Source: Mortierella sp. BCC40632
Lineage: Eukaryota; Mortierellomycota; Mortierellomycetes; Mortierellales; Mortierellaceae
Length of the DNA stretch: 64,000 nt
Direction: 5' to 3'
NCBI GenBank assembly: GCA_011634665.1
Contig: WAEK01000018.1
Coordinates: 181,501-245,500, forward strand
The position numbers and the translations under genes are program-made. Below are positions 52,192 to 63,550 of this stretch, piece by piece. The notes under the pieces were generated by a model. The model was not told the DNA's origin and searched no databases. It saw only the letters and a program-made list of their open reading frames with translations. Numbering within the stretch: position 1 is the stretch's first letter; every line of letters starts with the position of its first letter.

Positions 52192-52686
52192 CCCCTGAAT
52201 CTGTTTTATCATTGGCTTGAATTAGGGAGGAAGAGGAAGAGAGTATCTCCGCCTTTTGTTTTTCTTGATTCGTCCGGTTCTTTTTTATTTTTGTTTTTCT
52301 CTCTCTCTCTTTCTCTTTTTTCTTTTCATTCGCTCCCAATCCTCAACTACCATTGCTCTTGAGTGAGTGGTGGGGTTTGTGGATTTTGTCAGCTTCTGTA
52401 CCAAAGTAACAAGGGAAAAGGAAAAGGAGGTGTCTGCCATAATCTTTCCTACGGCAGTATCTTCTGTGTCCTCGGATGACGAGATGAGTGAATTAAAAAA
52501 TAAAATAAAATAACAATTAATCCACAAACCCACCGATGGTCAAGAGAGAAAGCTGGTGCTTGGTTTTACTCTTTTATCCTTTACTTTTTTATATAGATTT
52601 ATGTTTGTTTGACTATTAGTTTTTTTTTATAGGGCTGTGGGAGTGTTGAAGAATCCTACTATGAATCAAGAGAGAGAGAAACTCTA
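52065..52686. other. Convergent 3' intergenic region
   Basis: Between the convergent stops of the transporter and the seven-helix protein. Contains a (CT)n tract (about 52140-52189) and T/A runs. No gene. Confidence 0.8.
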
Positions 52687-54066
52687 CTAGCGATGGTCGG
52701 AATAAGACTCAATCGAGACCGAGATGTGGGTTTCTGTTGGTACCATGGGCTTTTCAATACTACTCGTATGGTTTCCACTATACTGATAGGGTGCACCATG
52801 GTTGATGTTGCCCTGAGAATGGCCACGACTACCTCCTCCTCCACCTCCACCATGGGCTCCCTTCTCGGACGAAGGCGTTCCAGACCGAGCTCGAGAAGTC
52901 ACCCAATGCACTGTACAGGCATTCAGGGTCACATCCAACGTACAGGACAACAAACATAAAACCGAGTCTTCATACCCCTTGAAATACACGAGCGTGAACA
53001 CGTTGGCGGAACTAAGGATCAGAGCAATGATGGAGCCGATCAAAGTGCGTCTAGCTACTTGGCGGAGTTTGCCCTTACTGGGACCTTGAAGGACTGAGGT
53101 CGTGGACATCAAGGGACGGATAAAGAGGATCGTCAACCAGGAAGAGATGAAAATGTCATAAAGGATCAAGGTGATTGAGGCTGTGGGTCGAAGGCCAATA
53201 AAACATTGGTCTTCACTGTCAATCACCGCCACCCGGTTCAAGACCATCAGGACCAGGATAAAGCTGTATGGAGTCAGCAACAGAATATTGATCCTGTAGA
53301 GCTAGAACATGAAGAGGGAGAAGAAGAAAAAAAAAGGGGGAGAGAGCGGATTCAGAGAGCAAAAAAAAGGGAAGAGGAGAGAGAGAGAGTTGAGCAACTC
53401 AAGGTTAGTCTCGACCGGACCGATTCAACGTAAACGGACTTGGGACCCATTCTCGTTCCCCTCTTCCTCCTCTCCCCTTCCCCTCCTCTTCTTCCTTCTC
53501 CTTCTCCTTCCCCCTCTTCAGCTCTGTACGGAAATAGCATTCGCTTACCATAGTGTCTTTTCGGGTTGTGGTGACCGAGCTGACAACATACACCTTCTCA
53601 ATGAGAAAGAGATAGATAATGATCTTGGAGAGTGCATACAAGGAAAGACAAACAAAGATCGAAAGTGTACAAGACGTGATATTGCCCGTATTGGTAGAGG
53701 TCAAGACGGCAGCAATGGTGGTGAATCCCCAAGAACAAATATAAAGAGAAATCACCAATCCTCGAGCATAGTTAATGTTCGCTAGACTCGTCCCTGCGGT
53801 CTTTCGACCAAAAAGAACGGACATGAGCGAGATCGAGAACAATGATACGAGGAGGGATATGATTGCTAAAGAGAGGAAAACCCAAAGGGTATTGTGGTAT
53901 GTTTGTGGGTGTACACCAAGTCAGTCTTTTGGTTCTTTTTTAACTGGTACAAAGGAACCAAAGGAACCTTAATTCGCGTATTGCTGAAAGTATCCCAAAC
54001 AAAAAGTCTTTTTTTTTTTTTGTGCAGACCAATGGACCTACCAGGGGCATCTGGTCGTTGTGCCAT
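52687..54066 (-). CDS. Orphan seven-transmembrane protein
   Basis: Three exons inferred: 54066-54042, 53865-53549 and 53301-52687, with GT-AG introns and phases that close, giving 318 aa. Seven hydrophobic helices can be counted: AIISLLVSLFSISLMSVLF; RGLVISLYICSWGFTTIAA; FVCLSLYALSKIIIYLFLI; INILLLTPYSFILVLMVL; LILYDIFISSWLTILFI; LIGSIIALILSSANVFTLV; and LCLLSCTLDVTLNACTV. The N-terminus is very short. The roughly 75-residue C-tail is hydrophilic, with a poly-Gly run and Ser/His residues, and is probably cytosolic. The layout is that of a receptor-like protein, but I do not see a known GPCR signature motif. It resembles unnamed membrane proteins of early-diverging fungi only by general pattern. 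The first coding exon is just 25 nt. Ligand and function are unknown. Confidence 0.82.
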
Positions 54067-54170
54067 GATGGCAGTATAGGTGATTTGGAGAGGACAGGTA
54101 AAAGGTAGAGGTTGAAGAAGAAGAGCGAGAGGAATAAAAGGAGAGAGAGAGAGAGAAAGATAAAAGACAA

Positions 54171-54206
<36 letters not shown>

Positions 54207-57200
54207 AGAGTATGTGGAAAGTGTGCGTGGGGGGCGTTACAAAAAAATAAACTAAAGAATCCAAGGGACTGGACAGCTTTCAAGGATTGAGTAAGAAAGA
54301 AAGGGGGAGGAGGAAAGGATCTATATACACAAGGGCAGCACTGTCTGCTTCGGACGCATGCAGACCGGTGAGAGAGTGAAAGGGAGAGAGAGAGGGGAGA
54401 AGGTCTCGTAACAGTCGCTGTTTCGAAGCGGAGGAACAGAGAGAGAGAGTGTGTGTGTGTGTGTGCGTAGGCGAGCGAGCAAAAGTCGGGTGGAGAGAGT
54501 GGCCAAAAGAGGTTGTAGATGAAAGATATGAATCCGAGTACAGCAAAAGCAAGAGTGTGAGGACAATGGAGCCAAGAGACGTTGGAGAGAAGGGAAGAGA
54601 GAGCGAGTGAGAGAGTGAGAAGAAAGAGTGGTGAGGATTCGTCAAGGAATGGGCAAGGAGAAATAGGTCCAGGGACAAGAGGCCATGATGGAAAGATTCA
54701 GCAACGCTGGGGCCTGGCCCATCTTTTATACACCAAGGGTTCCATCCGCCTCACCCCCTTATGCGGACCAAAAAGACGGCTGCAGCCCGAGGACCGAGGC
54801 GTGTTTTTTTTATTTTCTCGGGGTCAATGCGAAACGCTCGCACAGGGCGTCGCGAGGGTCAGGAACACTGGGCGCAAGCCAGCAGTGCCCGTGTACTAGA
54901 CTGAATTGATGGGCATTGTTCGGTTAGAAATATACAGGAGACAGCAGAGCAGTTTAGGGGGGGAAGAGCGCGGATGGGCCGCGTCTGCTGTCCCTTTTTT
55001 TTTTTTTTTTTTTTTTTGGTCGGCTGCAGGGAAGGGATGAGGGACAAGGGAGAACGGAGATGGAGAGCGAACGAGAAACTGAGCACCATGGCTGAGGAAG
55101 AGAGAAGGAGCTGAGGAGAGGGGGGGGGGGTCTCGCTAGTCGAGAGTGTGAATGCGAGGGGCGGAGGCAGAAAGACTGGGGGCGGAGAAAAGGTCGAAAA
55201 GTAAAAAAAAAAAAAAATCAAAAGCAATCGGACCAAAGAGTGCACTGCAGAATTGGCGCGAAAAATAAAAAGAGGCACAAGAGTGCTTTCTCTTTGTTTG
55301 TGTGCATTCGCTGGGCAAAATCGTTTATGCGCTTGCAGAGACTGGCCCTACCGTAGGGCGGATCGTGTCACCTCTGGCAGAGGGGACGTGTACTGGAGCA
55401 AAAGGGAAAAAATTGGACCACAAAACAAACACAGGCGGAGGAGCGATGCCAGCGCGCAGGCATTGGAGGATGGGACAAAATGCATGGCGGACAAATCCAC
55501 CCGACTGGCCTGGCTACCTGCATGCATTCAGAACGGACACACACTCGAAACACTTTAACCCATCGAGGAGGTTCTCTCTTTGCCTGCAGACGCGTCTTTC
55601 AGGGAGAGAAAAAGAGATGGATGGCAAATGTTCTGCATTGCGTATCAAGGATATGCACAAGCGCCGTATGCTGACGGATGCATATGTAGGGAGGGGTGAG
55701 GAGGATGAGAAGGAGGCAGCTGGTGGCGACAATAGTGGCGGTCAAGACGACGAAACACTGCAGATGCAACGGCCACATCCTCCTGTCGGTAGACAAAGCG
55801 GTCCAAGATGACCCAGGGTCAAGACCGACCAATGTCTGCAGGATGCCTTCATGTTGCAGGATGACAAAGGACCAGAACACAAGGTCGTTGTTTGTTGGCT
55901 GGGAATGCCTCTCTAGCCTCTGCTGGTGCGAACAGCTTGTTGTTGTTGTCGTTGTCGTTGTTGTTGTTGTTGTTGTTGTTGTTGTCGTTGTTGTTGTGTG
56001 TTTGTGTGTGTGAAAAGGACTCTTGCGTATTATTTTCCGTTTGAAGGGTTCCTTTCACAACAATGAGACCGTAGCCTTCGGATGTTTTGCCTGGGCAAAG
56101 GACCAAGAAAAAGGGCCGTGAGAGGTGGGAGCGCGTGCAAGGAGGAGCAAGAAACGACCTATCAGACGGTTTCTGGCATTCGAAAACACAACCTTTTGCC
56201 GCCGCGCGGTCGAGACGCGACTCGCGTCAACACGCCACAAAACTGCGCTGTGACCGATGGATAACTAGTACTCTTTTTTTTTTATGTCTTTCTTTTTCTT
56301 TTCGCGCGAGAAGGAGGGATAGGGCTAAAGGAGTGGGGTGAGCATGCGTGTGTGCTACCCCTGGTCCCTGAATTGGATCCACATCCATCGATCCAACGCC
56401 AATGGCTTTTTTGTGTACCGTTTGAAGGCAGCCGAGACCATTCTAAGAGAACCAGATGGAAGCGAAACCACGAAGGAGAGTCGCAAGGGAGAGAGAGATG
56501 AGAGATAGAGAGATAGAGAAAGAGAGAGTCAGAAAAAAGAAAGAGTGAGGCGGTGTTGGCATTACAGGGATCCATCACGTCATGCAAGTGCCACGATTCA
56601 ATACATCCTTTTTTTTTTTTTTGCATTAGAGTACGTGTACTCCATGGACTTCTGGTTCGTCGCCTTGCTGGTCCAAACGGGGCGGGAGTCTCTAACCTGG
56701 CCTTCGTTCATTAGGGTTTCGACACGCGTTGCGCGCGCTCCTCTCTTTGCAGAGCAGAGGTCAATGCTCTGCTCTCTCCACTCCTCCCTCCCTCCTCCCT
56801 CCCTCCCTCCCTCCCTCCCCTCCCTCCCCTCCCTCCCTTCCCTCCCCCTCCTTCCTTCCCTCCCTCCCTCTCATTCTTCTTCACAACCTCATTCTTGTTC
56901 TCCTCTTCTTCTGAGATCAACTCTTCTTCTTCTTCTTCTTCTCCTCCTCCTCCACAGCAACTGGTCAGCTTCAGGGGACCGTTTTGACAACGTGGCCACT
57001 TTGGTGGACAGCGCACTCTCACTGGCGGATAGAATTCTCCTCATTTGAGCTAGTCGATAGCATGGCGGATCAATCACTTGCTTCTCTACGCTTTCACCTT
57101 CTCCTATCATATCGAGCGTGGGCGCTGCCCCAATAAGCTCCATCATTCATGCAGCTATGGGAGTAGACATGCATTCTACCCCTTATTCTTGTTAAGAGTC

Positions 57201-59379
57201 GGGGTGCAACCGTCGAGGGATTATAACTTTGGGACCATATTCCCTCTCGACTAGCGGCTTACCATCGTTTCCATAATTGGGGCACTCAAAGGAGAGAGAT
57301 GCTTTTTTTTTTTTTTTTTCTTCCTTCTGCTGCTGCTTGTTGCCTGTTGCTACACCTTCTCCTACCTCTCCTTCGGTGACTCCTGTTGCTGTTCCTCTCT
57401 CTGTAATCATCCTTCCTTTTCCTCCTCGCTCACCAAGCGCGTCGAATCTGTGCAACCATAGCCTACTCAGTATCGACGAGGCATTCATGCATGACCCAAG
57501 GGAGGTGGTTGGAGGGGGTAAAGGTTGTAGGAGAGGAGAGGGAGGAAGAAGAGAGTGAGAGAGTGAGTGAGATGGAAAGACAAGAACTTGTTTGTTCACT
57601 AACAATGATATGTCATTTCTCCTTTTTGCCCCTGAACAGGCCTGCGTTTCAGCGTGCTCGGTTTCTTCCGTATCACAGGAATGCCAGCCACCCACTGGAC
57701 GGACGGGCACCTGCTCAGGATCCTTCCCAGGATACAATTATGACGAGTGAGGGAGATAATAGAGAGAGAGGCAGTAGGACAGGTACCAACGCGTAGTTGT
57801 GAATCATATGCGGGGGAAACTAATAGAGACGAGTACACTTGGATGCGCGCGCTCTCTCTCTCCCGATGAACGTTGAACAGTACACCTTGCCTCGTGAGAT
57901 TATCTGTTTGCCTTGCGGGTCATTTCCTTCTCCACATCGATATTCTCAACACGAGAGATAGTCTCTTTTTTCTCTTTCTCTCTTTCTCTCTATCTCTTTC
58001 GCCCGCTCTCTCTCGTCTCTCTACATGACCGACCGAGCTTGTTATTGTCTTTTAGATGGGCCAATGGCTCGTCACCGCGATATGAATTTAAGAATACATT
58101 TTTCCAATCTCACAACTCTAGCGGCAATTAACTTTAATGAAGTCCTGGGATGGCGGCTAAAGTGTGCGACATGCAACAAAAAAAGAAAAACAGCATACCA
58201 GAGGCTTGTCTACCCGGGGATTGCATGCTAGCAGAGGGGCATCTAAGGAAAGAGGTGACAGACCTACGAGCTTCTATTATGAAGAGTACCTTTTTATCTT
58301 TGCGTGACGCCCTTCCTGTCGGATCTTGTTTAGCTGCATTGACGCAGTGGCTCTGAAGTGAGCTGTATTGTACCTTGGGTTGCTCCAGCCTGAGCACTCC
58401 AACCCTCAGGGGGTGGAAGTGTATGGCTGGTTCCCCTGCTCTCCAGCTCTGGCTCTGACAAAAGGACATTTAGAAGGAGAGGGCATTGGTCTGTCTTCAA
58501 TTCATTATGCTAACTTGACTCCAGTCTACTTTTTTTTTTTTTTTTTTTTTTCACTATCTTTCCAGGGGAGTGGGTGACCCGGTCGGTGACCGGAAGCTCC
58601 AGGAAGGTTTTTTCCCATGACACGAGTAGCAGGAACCTTGTCTATGGGCCGGTGGGGTGACGGGGGGCGTGTGTAAATGTTGTGTATGTGTTGTGTATGC
58701 GAAAAAGAAAAAGAGTCGAGAGCATGGTACACAAGGGCACGGAAGGGTAAATGGTAAAGGATGCTCAGATTATGATGGGGCCGTTGGCTGTCTGCGGCGA
58801 GTGCGTGATTGCAGTTGGCGAAAGAGCGCCGTTTTTTTTTTCCTCTCTTGTTTTTTGGTTGGCGTCGGACCTCGGGCGGAGAGGAGAGGGAGACGAGAAG
58901 GAAGAGAAGAGAGTGGGTTCGGTCGGCAGAAGGGCCTGGTGCCAATACATCGTGTCCTGTGATGCCAGTCTCGGGCCAGAACAAGCCAGAGCGAGCCAGA
59001 GGAGACGGAGAGCGTCAAGGACCAAATGAGCAAGGACGCACAAACATGAGCAGGAGCATGCGCAGGATGAACACGATCCCTGTGCGACCCTTGGGTTGAG
59101 GCTTTAATCGATGGCGGTGCGGTGCGGGGAGGCACGGGCAGGAAACAACAAATTCACGGTTGCGGCTGTCAGACAGGATGCTCAAAGAGGGCTGCTGGAC
59201 GGGCAAGGCTTCCGTTTTCGACCTGCCATATGCTGTTTGAGTGTGTGGGGGCCTTGGTTGATTCGGCCTTGTCTCTCTCTCACTCTCTCACTGGTACGTA
59301 GTGGTTCATAACATATTATATTTTTTCCCCTCTTCTTTCTTTCTTTCCTTCTTCTTTGTCTTCTTCTCTTTTGTCGTCC

Positions 59380-59410
<31 letters not shown>

Positions 59411-59593
59411 TGTCCCTGACTCTCTCCTCCTCTTCCTCTTCCGTCTCCTCTTCTGACCCCTGTCCCTGCTTGGCTACTTCCAGCCATTCATCCATTCATC
59501 CATCCATTCATTCATCCATCCATCCATCCATCCATCTTCATCCTTCCTACCTACCTAACTTTATTCATTCATTCCCCCTTCCTGTCCATTCCC
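54067..59593. other. Long region without a supportable gene
   Basis: 5.5 kb of mostly low-complexity DNA. It includes a GAAA array at about 54170-54210, a (GTT/GTC)n array at about 55938-55997, CCCTCC-type repeats at about 56785-56875, (TGTCCC)n at about 59380-59420 and (CATC/CATT)n at about 59482-59540. Minus-strand frames at 56889-57146 and near 57192-57300, and a frame at 58134-58469, look slightly protein-like but could not be assembled into a gene or recognised. Confidence 0.5.
55938..55997. repeat. (GTT/GTC)n trinucleotide repeat
   Basis: About 20 GTT units with a few GTC, read directly. It gives poly-Val or poly-Asn/Asp shadows. Confidence 0.9.
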
Positions 59594-61471
59594 ATGGATC
59601 CAACAACAACAACAACGCCCCCTCGGGCAAAACCCACCTCTAACGTCAACCGGACCACCACCACCGTCCCTCGGACCAACCCCACCACTACAAATCCTCG
59701 CCCCAAGAACCCAAATACATCCTCTTTATCCCCTTCACCGAATTCTTCGTCCTCACTTGTCCCCAGCTCCTCCCCTTCGTCCTCTCCAGAAGCCTCGACC
59801 TCGTCCTCCGGTCTGCCCGTTCCTGCGATTGCTGGCATTGCTGCCGCTGGTGGATTGATTCTCCTCTTTATCCTCTCTGTCATCCTCTGCAAGCGTCGTC
59901 GCCGGCGAATCTATGAGAATCGTCCCGACCCTTCGAACGATCCTAGCCGTAACCCCATTGACCCCAACGATGTCCTTCCTCCCGAGAACAAGTACAACCA
60001 GCGCACTCCCCCACTCCCCGATGGCGACTCTGGCTTCATCTCTTACCCACTTGCTCTCCGCTCCGGCGGTCCTGAGGATGAAAACAGGTTCCAGGATATT
60101 GCCCTTCACACGGACCCACGCACGGAGCAGACCCGGCGGGCGCTTGAACAAGAGTACCAGTCCTATGGTGAAAATATTCAGTCGCATTACATGCCCGATA
60201 GTCCCTCTCGGATGACAAGTCCTGCAGTAACAGGAGCTGTACCATTTTCGGATCCTGCAGTCGATGGTCAGGGTCATCCGTTGCGCACGGCTTCCTCTCC
60301 TGCAGCTGCAATGGCCGCTAGCCCTGCAGTTGTTGCTTCAGCAACAGCCTCATCAGAGACCCCGCTTTCGCCCTCGCAACGTGCACAGCGCCATCGTCAA
60401 CAGCAACAACAACAGAACCAACCGCAGCAGAACCAACCGCCCCAGAACCAGCAACAGCAACAGCAACAGGTACAACAGGTACAACAGCAACAGGTACAAG
60501 AGCAACAGGCGCAAGAACAGTATCCAGCGCAGCACGTGGCGGGGAAAGAGGAGCCGCTCATCATTAATGACATGGGGAACGAGTTTGTGATCCAGACCAG
60601 CAACAGCAGCCATAGCAGTCCCCGCCACCGCCCCACTGATCATCACCACCCCCGAGACAGCAACAGCGAAGAAGGTTCCGTCGTCCAGTCGGAGCTCTCA
60701 TACCTGCGGCCTTTTGCTCAACCGACATCGCCACGCGGCCCTGGTCCTCGCAACTACTCGCCATCGCATCCATCCTTGTCCAATGCTAGTCCCAGTGTCT
60801 ATTCGACCGGCTCCAACTCATCGTCTCAACTGCCCTTGAACAGTCGTCCTGGTCCAGGCACAGCGTCTTCTGTCTATCCAGAGTCTGCATTGAATGAGGA
60901 TGGTGCACGATATAGCCCTGCCATGGGTCCACGTCGCAGTGCCAGTCGCCCCAACCTTGGCCCTGGCTCCGGCCCCAATCCTGGCAACCCCTACCAGTCT
61001 CCTCATCAGGGACCATCCTATCCTTCTCAGAACTCGCCTCGTCAAGGACCGACCTACCCCTCTCAGAACTCGCCTCGCCAGGGCCCGACCTACCCTTCTC
61101 AGAATTCTCCTCGCCAGGGACCGTCCTATCTAGCCCAGAACTCTCCTCGTCAGGGACCCTCTCACTCTGCACAAAACTCGCCCTACCAGTACCCACAGAA
61201 CAACTATCCACAGAACAATTACTCGCAGAACAACTACTCGCAGAACAACTACCCCCAGAACAACTATTCACAAGGCGGCTATTTTCAACAGCAGTACCCT
61301 CCGCAGTCTAACCAGGGCCATGGCTCTCCTGCCATGTATCCTCAACAACATTCGTCTCACCCAGGTCAAGTCCGCTCTCCTCCTATGAGTCCCACGAGTC
61401 CTTTGAGCCCTGGTCGTTCGCCTGGATTCCAGCCGTCGCCTAACCAGCGACCGCGCAATAACAATTATTAG
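59594..61471 (+). CDS. Mucin-like single-pass membrane protein with tandem repeats, 625 aa
   Basis: A single uninterrupted frame. Residues 1-75 are Thr/Ser/Pro rich and look like a heavily O-glycosylated stalk. A membrane helix at about 76-99 (VPAIAGIAAAGGLILLFILS) is followed by the stop-transfer cluster KRRRRR, predicting a cytoplasmic tail of about 520 residues. The tail has a polyQ tract (about 272-315), an acidic/ordered part near 120-200, five copies of a 12-residue PRQGPxYPSQNS-like repeat, and then five QNNYP/S pentapeptides. No N-terminal signal peptide is visible, so either the helix is a signal anchor or an upstream exon is missing. The layout (S/T stalk, TM, basic cluster, long disordered tail) resembles fungal wall-stress sensors of the Mid2/WSC type, but no WSC domain is present. 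Function is not known. Confidence 0.8.
   Translation: MDPTTTTTPPRAKPTSNVNRTTTTVPRTNPTTTNPRPKNPNTSSLSPSPNSSSSLVPSSSPSSSPEASTSSSGLPVPAIAGIAAAGGLILLFILSVILCKRRRRRIYENRPDPSNDPSRNPIDPNDVLPPENKYNQRTPPLPDGDSGFISYPLALRSGGPEDENRFQDIALHTDPRTEQTRRALEQEYQSYGENIQSHYMPDSPSRMTSPAVTGAVPFSDPAVDGQGHPLRTASSPAAAMAASPAVVASATASSETPLSPSQRAQRHRQQQQQQNQPQQNQPPQNQQQQQQQVQQVQQQQVQEQQAQEQYPAQHVAGKEEPLIINDMGNEFVIQTSNSSHSSPRHRPTDHHHPRDSNSEEGSVVQSELSYLRPFAQPTSPRGPGPRNYSPSHPSLSNASPSVYSTGSNSSSQLPLNSRPGPGTASSVYPESALNEDGARYSPAMGPRRSASRPNLGPGSGPNPGNPYQSPHQGPSYPSQNSPRQGPTYPSQNSPRQGPTYPSQNSPRQGPSYLAQNSPRQGPSHSAQNSPYQYPQNNYPQNNYSQNNYSQNNYPQNNYSQGGYFQQQYPPQSNQGHGSPAMYPQQHSSHPGQVRSPPMSPTSPLSPGRSPGFQPSPNQRPRNNNY
61001..61187 (+). repeat. 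36-nt coding tandem repeat, about 5 copies
   Basis: Five imperfect copies encode a 12-residue unit, PRQGPxYPSQNS-like. Synonymous differences between copies show it is not a very recent expansion. Confidence 0.85.
61195..61269 (+). repeat. 15-nt coding tandem repeat, 5 copies
   Basis: Five CAGAACAACTAYYCN units encode QNNYP/QNNYS pentapeptides, prion-like in composition, near the C-terminus of the 625-aa protein. Confidence 0.85.
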
Positions 61472-62255
61472 TTTCTGGTTGGAGAATAGGAGACAGCATT
61501 CCTCATGACTCTATTTTTTTTTCTTTTTCTTTTTTTCATAATTATCTTTACAATTATTCGAAGCCAGCTTCTTTTCTTCCTCTCTTTCTCTTTTTCTCTC
61601 TTTCTCTCTTTCTCTCTTTCTCTCTTTCTCTCTTTCTCTCTTTCTCTCTTTCTCTCTTTCTCTCTTTCTCTCTTTCTCTCTTTCTCTCTTTCTCTCTTTC
61701 TCTCTTTCTCTCTTTCTCTCAAGTCCCAAGTCTAGCATTCGCCGCCTCACGCACGTCCCATTTCCACTGCATTGTATCTCCCAATCATTTCTTATATCTA
61801 TAAAAAAAAATAGCTCTTTGTGTAATGACACGAGATTGATCCCTCCCACGCGTTGTGCGCCGCCCAAAAGAAACGGTGGGCTGAACTTTTTGAGAGAGAC
61901 GAGAGAGAGAGAGAGAGACGAGATAGTGGAGAGAGAGAAAGTGTCAGTGTGTGTGAGTGAGAGAGAGAGGGAGAGAGAGTAAAGGGACTGCTGGGGTTTG
62001 TTCCATCCAGAACGGATTCGTCTCTCTCTCTCTCTCTCTCTCCTCTCTCTCTCACACTCTCTCTCATCCTTCTCACCACACCGCTCCGACCCCTCTTCCC
62101 CTTTCCATCCTCACACACAGACACCACACACACACACTCTCTCTCTTTCTCTTTCTCTTTCTCTTTCTTCCATCCTTCCATCCTCCCATCCTCCCATTCA
62201 TCCTTCCATCCCCCCATCCCTCCATCCCTCCATCCCTCCTTCTATCTCAACTCAC
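61472..62255. other. Intergenic region upstream of CTR gene
   Basis: Contains the TTTCTCTC octamer array, GA and CT tracts near 61885-62060 and a (CATC)n-like stretch at about 62170-62240 directly before the CTR start. No gene is seen. Confidence 0.7.
61593..61720. repeat. (TTTCTCTC)n octamer array, about 16 copies
   Basis: About 128 bp of near-perfect 8-bp repeats, distinct from the simple dinucleotide arrays elsewhere. Located about 120 bp after the stop of the 625-aa gene. Confidence 0.9.
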
Positions 62256-63321
62256 ATGAACTTTTTACATTTCGGTACTTGCCTTGACATCTCTCTTCGC
62301 TCGATCAATTCGTCCGCCATCAAATAAAAGGGACTGACCATGCTCTATTATTCCGCGACCAACCCTCTACCTCTTGTGAAATAGATGCCGCAGGGACATT
62401 CTTCCTAGTAAAGTCCTTCCCGATGGGCACCTCGCCCCTGAGTCTCTTCTTGGGCCTGGTCTTCACAAGCGTTATCTGTATCTCGGAGCGGCTCGTCACC
62501 TCGCGCCTAGAAAAACTCTCGATGCAACTCTATCAGATCCAACATCAGGATACCCCACTACATTCACCGCCACCGCCTAGGACAATGCGGAACTCGATCA
62601 CAACAGGATCTGGACCAGGAGCAGGAGGAGCAGGAGCAGGAGCAGGACAACATCATGCACGGTCCCGACATGGCCATTCCCGACAGCAGTCGCAGGTTCG
62701 ACCACCTGTCGTTGGATCAACAGCAACGTTCTCTAAATCTAGTTCCGACTCGTTGGATCAAGATCGAGTCGCTTTTCCAACAGAAGACGACTCTCTCACA
62801 ACAGGTCCTTCTGGGGCTCGGATCTCTTCACGACCTATCAAATCAATGTCAGGCTCGTCTGCAACGTTACTGCTTCGGAAGGTAGCCTGGTATGGACTGG
62901 CCAATCTCCTCCGCCTGTCGTACATGCTTCTGGCCATGAGTTTTCACTTTGGCATCCTAATGGTGATTGTATGGAAAACTTGGCTACCAAAACTACTCTC
63001 TGTGCTACAACTACGAATCACAAAATGTTATTCCATCGGCGCTACTCTTTCTCACTCTCTCACTCTCTCACAGCCCATTCCTCATGACTCCGTCAATGCT
63101 GCTTTTTTTTTTTTTTTTTTTTGCTCTCCATTTTTTTTTTCCAACGATTTGACAGGTTGCATCGTTGACGGGCACACAGTGCTGTCTAGACTTTGTTGCT
63201 CTACAAGGGTAAGAGTTTGTTCCTTTTGTTCTGTATTACTTGTGCAATCGTGATCGTCGGTTTCTTTATGCGATTCGCCAGAAAAGATTCGAGAAAAACG
63301 GAGGACACACTGGTCTAAGCG

Positions 63322-63353
<32 letters not shown>

Positions 63354-63550
63354 GTAGATCAAGGAAACGTGAGAAAGCTGGATACGAACGCTTGGGCTGG
63401 CCCGAGGAAGAGGCGACCACCGATGCTATTGGACTTGAAGAGACTGCGCTTCATGATTTGGATGAGCTTGAGGATGACAGGACAGCGGCGGTGTTGGCGG
63501 CGCCATTGCATGGAAACGTGATGTTAACTCGATCTCACGACTGTGTGTAA
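62256..63550 (+). CDS. CTR-family copper transporter (Ctr2/Ctr6-like)
   Basis: Copper uptake family, which forms trimeric three-helix Cu(I) channels. Exons inferred: 62256-62274, 62385-62968, 63156-63208 and 63358-63550, with GT-AG introns and phases that close, giving 282 aa. The start MNFLHFDAAGTFFLVKSFPMG fits the short Met/His N-terminus of vacuolar Ctr2/Ctr6 forms, not the Met-rich Ctr1 ectodomain. TM1 is LSLFLGLVFTSVICISERL. A long Gly/Ala/Ser/His-rich loop follows. TM2 carries the required MxxxM (YMLLAMSF). TM3 (ILMVIVASLTG) has AxxxG where most members have GxxxG. The C-terminal tail is acidic and ends DCV. The 19-nt first exon and an alternative donor at 62963 are the least certain points. 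Assignment rests on topology and motifs. Confidence 0.82.

Noticed and set aside
55302..55811. 169-codon plus-strand open frame
   Set aside because: No motif, no recognisable family and erratic composition. The surrounding DNA is non-coding, so it is most likely a chance frame.
58134..58469. 111-codon minus-strand frame with balanced composition
   Set aside because: It looked like a possible transposon or gene fragment, but I could match no family, catalytic motif or terminal repeats.
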